44,650 bases of DNA from Phoronis australis (lineage: Eukaryota; Phoronida; Phoronidae): the NCBI GenBank assembly GCA_002633005.1, contig NMRA01000207.1:646634-691283 (forward strand), in the 5' to 3' direction. Each line of letters opens with the position of its first letter. Position 1 is the stretch's first letter. The notes beneath the pieces are model-generated. The model did no database searches, was not told where the DNA came from, and saw only the letters and a program-made list of their open reading frames with translations. Below are positions 34,001-40,000 of this stretch, one piece after another. A program made the translations under genes and the position numbers.

Positions 34001-37000
34001 CATCATTCCCCTGCATTTTCATCACAGCAAACATTAGAAAAAAACAATCGATTCTGATATCACCGGGAAACTTCTGTAGCACGTAGTTTTTTAATTTGGA
34101 TTTTCACAGCCTAATTTAAAAAGAATGTTAAAAGGTAAAGATAGCATGAAATTCTTTCTTAAAGCATTTAAAATTTGAAATGGTTACTAAACAACACAAA
34201 ATAACACAGTGGCTGGCCACAAATGAAAAGCATATGCACAACATACAGAATCTGGAGTTTTGTACAATTTAGGTAATCACCTGAGTGAACAGTGTCGTAT
34301 TTTCTAAAAACATTTTACCCTCACTCAAAACAGCACCCGTACCCAAACTAGTTGGTTTAACAAGTTCTCCGAGCACGTCATAAAAAGGTAGGGACTTGAA
34401 CCGAACGTCCGGGTGGACAGGCAGTTGCAACCTATTCTTGGAGAAGTCGACAGGAGCATCCAGAATGGTGCCTGAAATTAGAAGATCTTGTAGAGGCAGG
34501 GGAGATAAATACAATTCAGAATGACAGGGGAGACTAACCCAACTTGGAACGACTTGTTCTCATCCACAGTGCCGCGTTAACGACTAATAGTTAACAGTCG
34601 ATTAAAGTTACACTGACCACAACATCGATGGGTCAAACATCGCCAGCTCCAAACACACAGAAAACGAGAAGTGTTAACTTAATTATCACATTTTTGTGAC
34701 CGTCGCAGAATTAAGTGAAACAAAACAATCAACACCGGCCAGTGCGTGAAATGTGATGTCCAAAAGTAATTACGACACTACACAATCAGCGCTCAATGTA
34801 CCTTTAAAAACAGAATGATAAATACAAAGAAGCAGAATTGGTTCTTGTCAGTATCCCTAACCCTCTTCCCCCACCCCTCCGACTCATTTTGAGACCTGCG
34901 CTCAATGACAAAAATGCACCCGCCCGCATCAATTTCAGCCACGGACACACATAAGTTGCGTCATTCAAGGTGAATTGACTATGTTTTGCTCAGATAGTGC
35001 ATTTCACAACCTCACATTGATTGCTTGACCCACCACGTGCAGGTCAATGGTCAACAGAAGAGGTCGCCCAATCTACACGCTTGACTGGTTTCAATACCCC
35101 TGCACTTTCATCACAGCGTGAAAACAAATTAAATGAAAGCGCTCCGAGGAGCGAAACTTGGCAAAATTAACCAAAAAGATGACGATAAAGATGATGACGA
35201 AGATGACGCATGTGACGATGATGGTGGCGAGGATGAACAAAAGAACTGAAGTAATAATAACATACACATGACAAACGTAGAAGTCCGAAATCAGTAAGAA
35301 AAAGGCTACAGTCTTGAGCGACACTTGGCGAAATTAACGGAAAAGACAACGACGGAGATGATGACGAAGATGATGACGAAGATGATGACGAATATGATGA
35401 TGGTGGTGGCGATGATGAACAACATCACAACATTCATATGACGAACTTAGATTTCATAAATCAATAAGAAATAGGCTACAGTCTACTTCAATAGAAGATA
35501 AACCAACATCAATGCAGCAAGAGCGCTCAACAAAGGAACAGCGTTATCAGAAAATCTCAAATAACTCGAAAAGTAGACGTCCTAGCGAAAAATGGAAAAC
35601 ATCTTCTGAAAGCCCATTCAAAATTCTATCTAAAGTGATGGTATCGCCTAATTCCGTAAATTTTTCGAAAAAAATGAAATTTTGCGTTTTTTTTAAGAAA
35701 TTCAAAGGCAAATAACTAGAAAACGGTAAGTCTGAGAAAAAAAAATGTTACAGGCCATTTGAAAGAATATACTTCAAAGAATCCACATGCAAAAAATCAC
35801 ATCTTTTTCTCTTCCCGTTTAAAATCGCACTCCAGCACGACTGAAAATGGGTCAACATGCGCCAGATCCGCCATCTTGAAAGCAACTTCCGGTTTTTTGG
35901 CTTTGTATAATAGCATGTCATAAGAAACTAGTACCTGTAAAAATTCGAAGGAATTGGTCTTATAATGCGCCCTCTACAGGAGAAAATGTTTTTAAGCCAA
36001 AATCGAGGTGCGCATGCGCGATCGCCGATATTTCCGCCATCTTTACCCGGAAGTAAAGAATTTCCGGTATACTTGTAGAAAACTTCCGGTCCATTTACTG
36101 TGCCGATTCTTAGCTTTTTACGTAAAAAATTGTAGCCTCCAGAAGCATTTGAACCTTTAAATGAAAACAAAATGGCCACCGCAGCCACCATCTTGGATCC
36201 AATTTTGACGAAAAACAATAGGCTTCCAGTACTTCCGGAAGTACGTGTTATGTGTGAATTTCGTGATGATCGGACGAAAATTGCAACATGTATCGTGCAA
36301 AAAAAAAACTTAGTGATAAGTAATAAAATGCTCAACTTGGAAACACTTGCGTGGTGGAGCACTCATGTCAGAAATACTATTTTGGGTGTGCTGTAAAGAC
36401 AAACATTAAACAAGCATAGCCAACCGACAGCATACAACCAATTTTTTATTTCAAGGGCATATTAGGTAAATTACAGTGAATAGCATTCTGTGCAAAAATC
36501 AAATTAACATTATTGATCTGAGCAACCAGTGACATCAACACTCCATGAAAATGTTAGATTTTCAGAAAATAAAAAGAGACCAGAACTAACAGCCATATGC
36601 CTAATCTTGCCATTTTAATGACGTTTATCTTTGTTTTAAGCCTATTAACAGATAGTAACGTTAACTAGATGACTAAAACCTTTGCTGTGTTACCATCCAA
36701 GTCAGATCACTGAGTGGATCTCAAGTGAGTGATACAACAAGTGAGTGATACAACAAGTAAGTGATACAACACTTGAGTGATACAACAAGGGACACCGAGG
36801 CTTTGTGGCTTACTTATCGTGTGAGCCAGATGTTGAACAGCCATGCAAAGGCCGGACAGGACGCCCCAGCTAAGATGCATAGATTTGAGTCAGGGTGTCC
36901 ATTTGGATTCACAATGTTGCTTTTGGCCAAAATAGTAGAAATCTACTTGCAAGCGCACATGTGAAGATTGACATATCAAAATCCAACATTTTCGTTTCTT

Positions 37001-40000
37001 ACAAACAAACCAGTATGTTGTAAGCTCCAATGTTCCTGTTAAGATAACGATCAGCATGTCAATCTTCACGTGTGCGCTTGCGATTTAACTCTTGTGCCCA
37101 TTTGGATGTCCTAGACACCTGCTGGATGAAGGCTCACACTACGATCATCTTCTCGAGGACGGAATAAAGTCAAGGCATTAAAGCCTTACATCAACAGAAT
37201 TTTGTTATTTTGATGTATTGGTCTAACCAGATAGTCTAAGCAAAGTCTTAGTAAAACAAGAAAACGCTATTTCAATCACGCAAATGTAAGCCCGTCAAAC
37301 GATAAGTGATGCTGCCTTTTTGTGCAATGTTGCGTTACAGCGAGATCCCAGCACAAACAACAAAAGGTTGTATTGAATAGGGATCCGAATAGAACACCAT
37401 TGTGTGCAGGTATTATTTGCAGCTGTTTGAATTAAAAGGTGATTCTCGCAGTGACATAGACAAAAGCAAGCCAATTCGCCTAACAGTTCATTACATTTGG
37501 TAATTTATGGCACTAGTGGGCTCAGAGCGATGCTCTTAACATAGTGTAGGAACCAAATTTACAGGTGTTACTCTTGAAGATAGGCTTCAAGTACCTCACG
37601 TGGGAGAAGTCACTTTACAAATCACAAACAGTGCTCACTCACTCATTTACCTAGTGAAGATCCCAGCTCAGTCCCGTGTATACCCGATGAGGGTATGACA
37701 GGATTGTTTGTGGGACGAGGTGGTGTCTTCATGTCGGGTAGACAGCTACCACTGGTAGTCTGCTGTGGTTGACGAGAGGGAAACCTTCGCCTGAAATATT
37801 CATTTAGACAATGCCATTCACTATGAAACTTGAGATGTTGCAGGGAAATGTCATTTTGTCCACAACTCTGCGCCCTACAAAATTGCTCACAGACTACAGT
37901 ACCTCTAACAAGTGACAAGAACACAGACCACAGAAGTTAGACCAGCACAGTGCACAGGCATTACAAAGTAACAGGCAATACCATCCCTTCCTAGTCCCTG
38001 TGAATCACAAGGACTTCACCTGTAGTCAGAGCTAGCAATCACAGCATGACTGCACAAAAGGACATTGTTCAACAGCTGTTCAGCCTTTAACACAGCCTGC
38101 TTTTTGTTGCCTTTGAGAGACTTAGTACCACTCATTTATCCAGGATTTCAATAAGGCAACCAAAATAGGTTTCCCAATTTCTCAGGGCTTCCATGACCAA
38201 TGATGGTTGTATCTCAGGTCCTTCGACAGGCCACTGAGCATCAGAGCTCTTACTACCAAGTTTTAAAAAAGAGACACCAATCGAGGCTCAATTACTTTTG
38301 TGTCCCGAGCTAAGTAGCCTAGGTACTACATGAATTTAAATGTGGAGCGACACAGTGTTTGTAAACCTTAAGCCATGTTTCAAAAGACACTTTTCTGCTT
38401 TTGAGCTAACTGATTGAAATTGTGTTCCATAGTCGTGGTAAATGCTATTATTTAGGAGTAAAAATGATAGTGACATGCTCAGCAATAGAAAATAATGAGC
38501 ACCTACAGCTGCTTTCATAAATTAACAGAAATAAAGAACATGACACACACTTTGCACCGTGTTTGAATTATTGTCCATGGAGAACCCTGTCACATGAAGC
38601 AAGTCCAGGGATAATCATGACACATAAAGTAAGTTGCAGCAATCATAGTAACATTTCCAAATGCATAAAAGTAAAAAAATTAACAATTTTCACTCATGCG
38701 GCCCTATTTTTGTAATTATAATCCTCCTCAGGCATGAGGTAAGTTTCAGGCACTAAAATGGCAGGAATCAACAAGGGGAACGACGCCATGATACTATTGG
38801 CTGAACACATCTGTTCCAGGTACACATCATATGCGCAGCGCTGATCTGTAGTTTTTTATCAAACTAGAAAATAAATTTCATGCAAATACAATCTTTGTAC
38901 CAATTAGATTTTGCTAATCCGTAACCAATCAGTACTTTTGGCCCAAGAGCATAAGCCAAACCACGCGGCATAACAGGGTTCAGTCTCCTAATGCAAGGTT
39001 TGTTGAGCGTAATCACCGCTTGAGGAAATAGCTTTTCGTCCGATAACCTTAACGTGAAATGGCATGATGGCCTCGTTGAAATACTTATATGGTAAGATCT
39101 CGTCAATTCAAGACACAATACGGTGGACAAGTGATATTTTATTATAAATCTTAATTTTTTCAACAAAAAAATTGCATAAACCAGATTGATGCTTTACCAG
39201 GTTTAAGTTATTTATCACCCAAGCACCCGCATTTAAAAGATATTTTCCTTCATTTTACCAATCACGGTATATCCACAAAAAAATTAAAGCTGCCAAGACA
39301 GGAAGTAAAAACCAGGGTAAAATCTCACTTACATCGGACAAAAATAACTACCAAAATCAGTATTTTTTCCTTTTTCAAAAGCTTCTAGCATTGTAGTTGT
39401 GAATGTCTGCAATTTTCCAAAACTTAGACGGTAAAAAAGAGTGCAGTTGGCCCGATGCCGTTTGCAAAACATGAGGCGTTTTTAGACCACAGGGTGGCAG
39501 TGGTACAAAATGTGAACGTTCACTTCAACACTGTTCCACACAACAGATGATTTAGCACAATTTCACTTGTCGGCCATGTTGTCCTAAACAGGAAAGACTT
39601 AAGTGAATGCTTTAAAACACTTCACTCTTAAAGAAATTTAACCAATCTAAATTGCCTAGACAATAATTAACCTACCTGAAATCAGATTAATGCATTAAGT
39701 TTAAAGCAACACAAGAGTTGGCAAAAAAACAATTGGAAGTTGTCAATGAAGCGGGCACTGTTGTAAATCTTTTAATAGAAGCTGGGTTTCTACGGTAATA
39801 CAAGAGGTTTACATACACTAAAATTACAGTAAAAAATCTCTGTGCAAAAATTAATTAGAGCTCAGTGACCTCAGTTTGTGTTTACCGACCTGGGAAAAAT
39901 TCCAGTTTTCCAAGATTTATTACCTTTGATTCACAAGCCTACATTTAGGCATTTATGGGGAAATTGGGTAGCGCTACTGCCATTTGATGAACTGTTACAA

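Larger units (their letters stand above)
34472..37650. other. PIAS intron with promoter-like cluster
   Basis: 3.2 kb intron between the linker and PINIT exons. It contains repeat copy D, the GATGAC duplication, the NRF-1/ETS/YY1 cluster, a 16-bp minisatellite and a 26-bp inverted repeat. Confidence 0.7.

Noticed and set aside
35928-36362. 144-codon minus-strand frame across the NRF-1/ETS/YY1 cluster
   Set aside because: Open by chance in a GC-richer patch. No domain is seen, and the regulatory sites explain the composition better.
36725-36788. Possible CRISPR-like or regulatory array
   Set aside because: Plain 16-bp head-to-tail minisatellite without spacers, in an animal genome.
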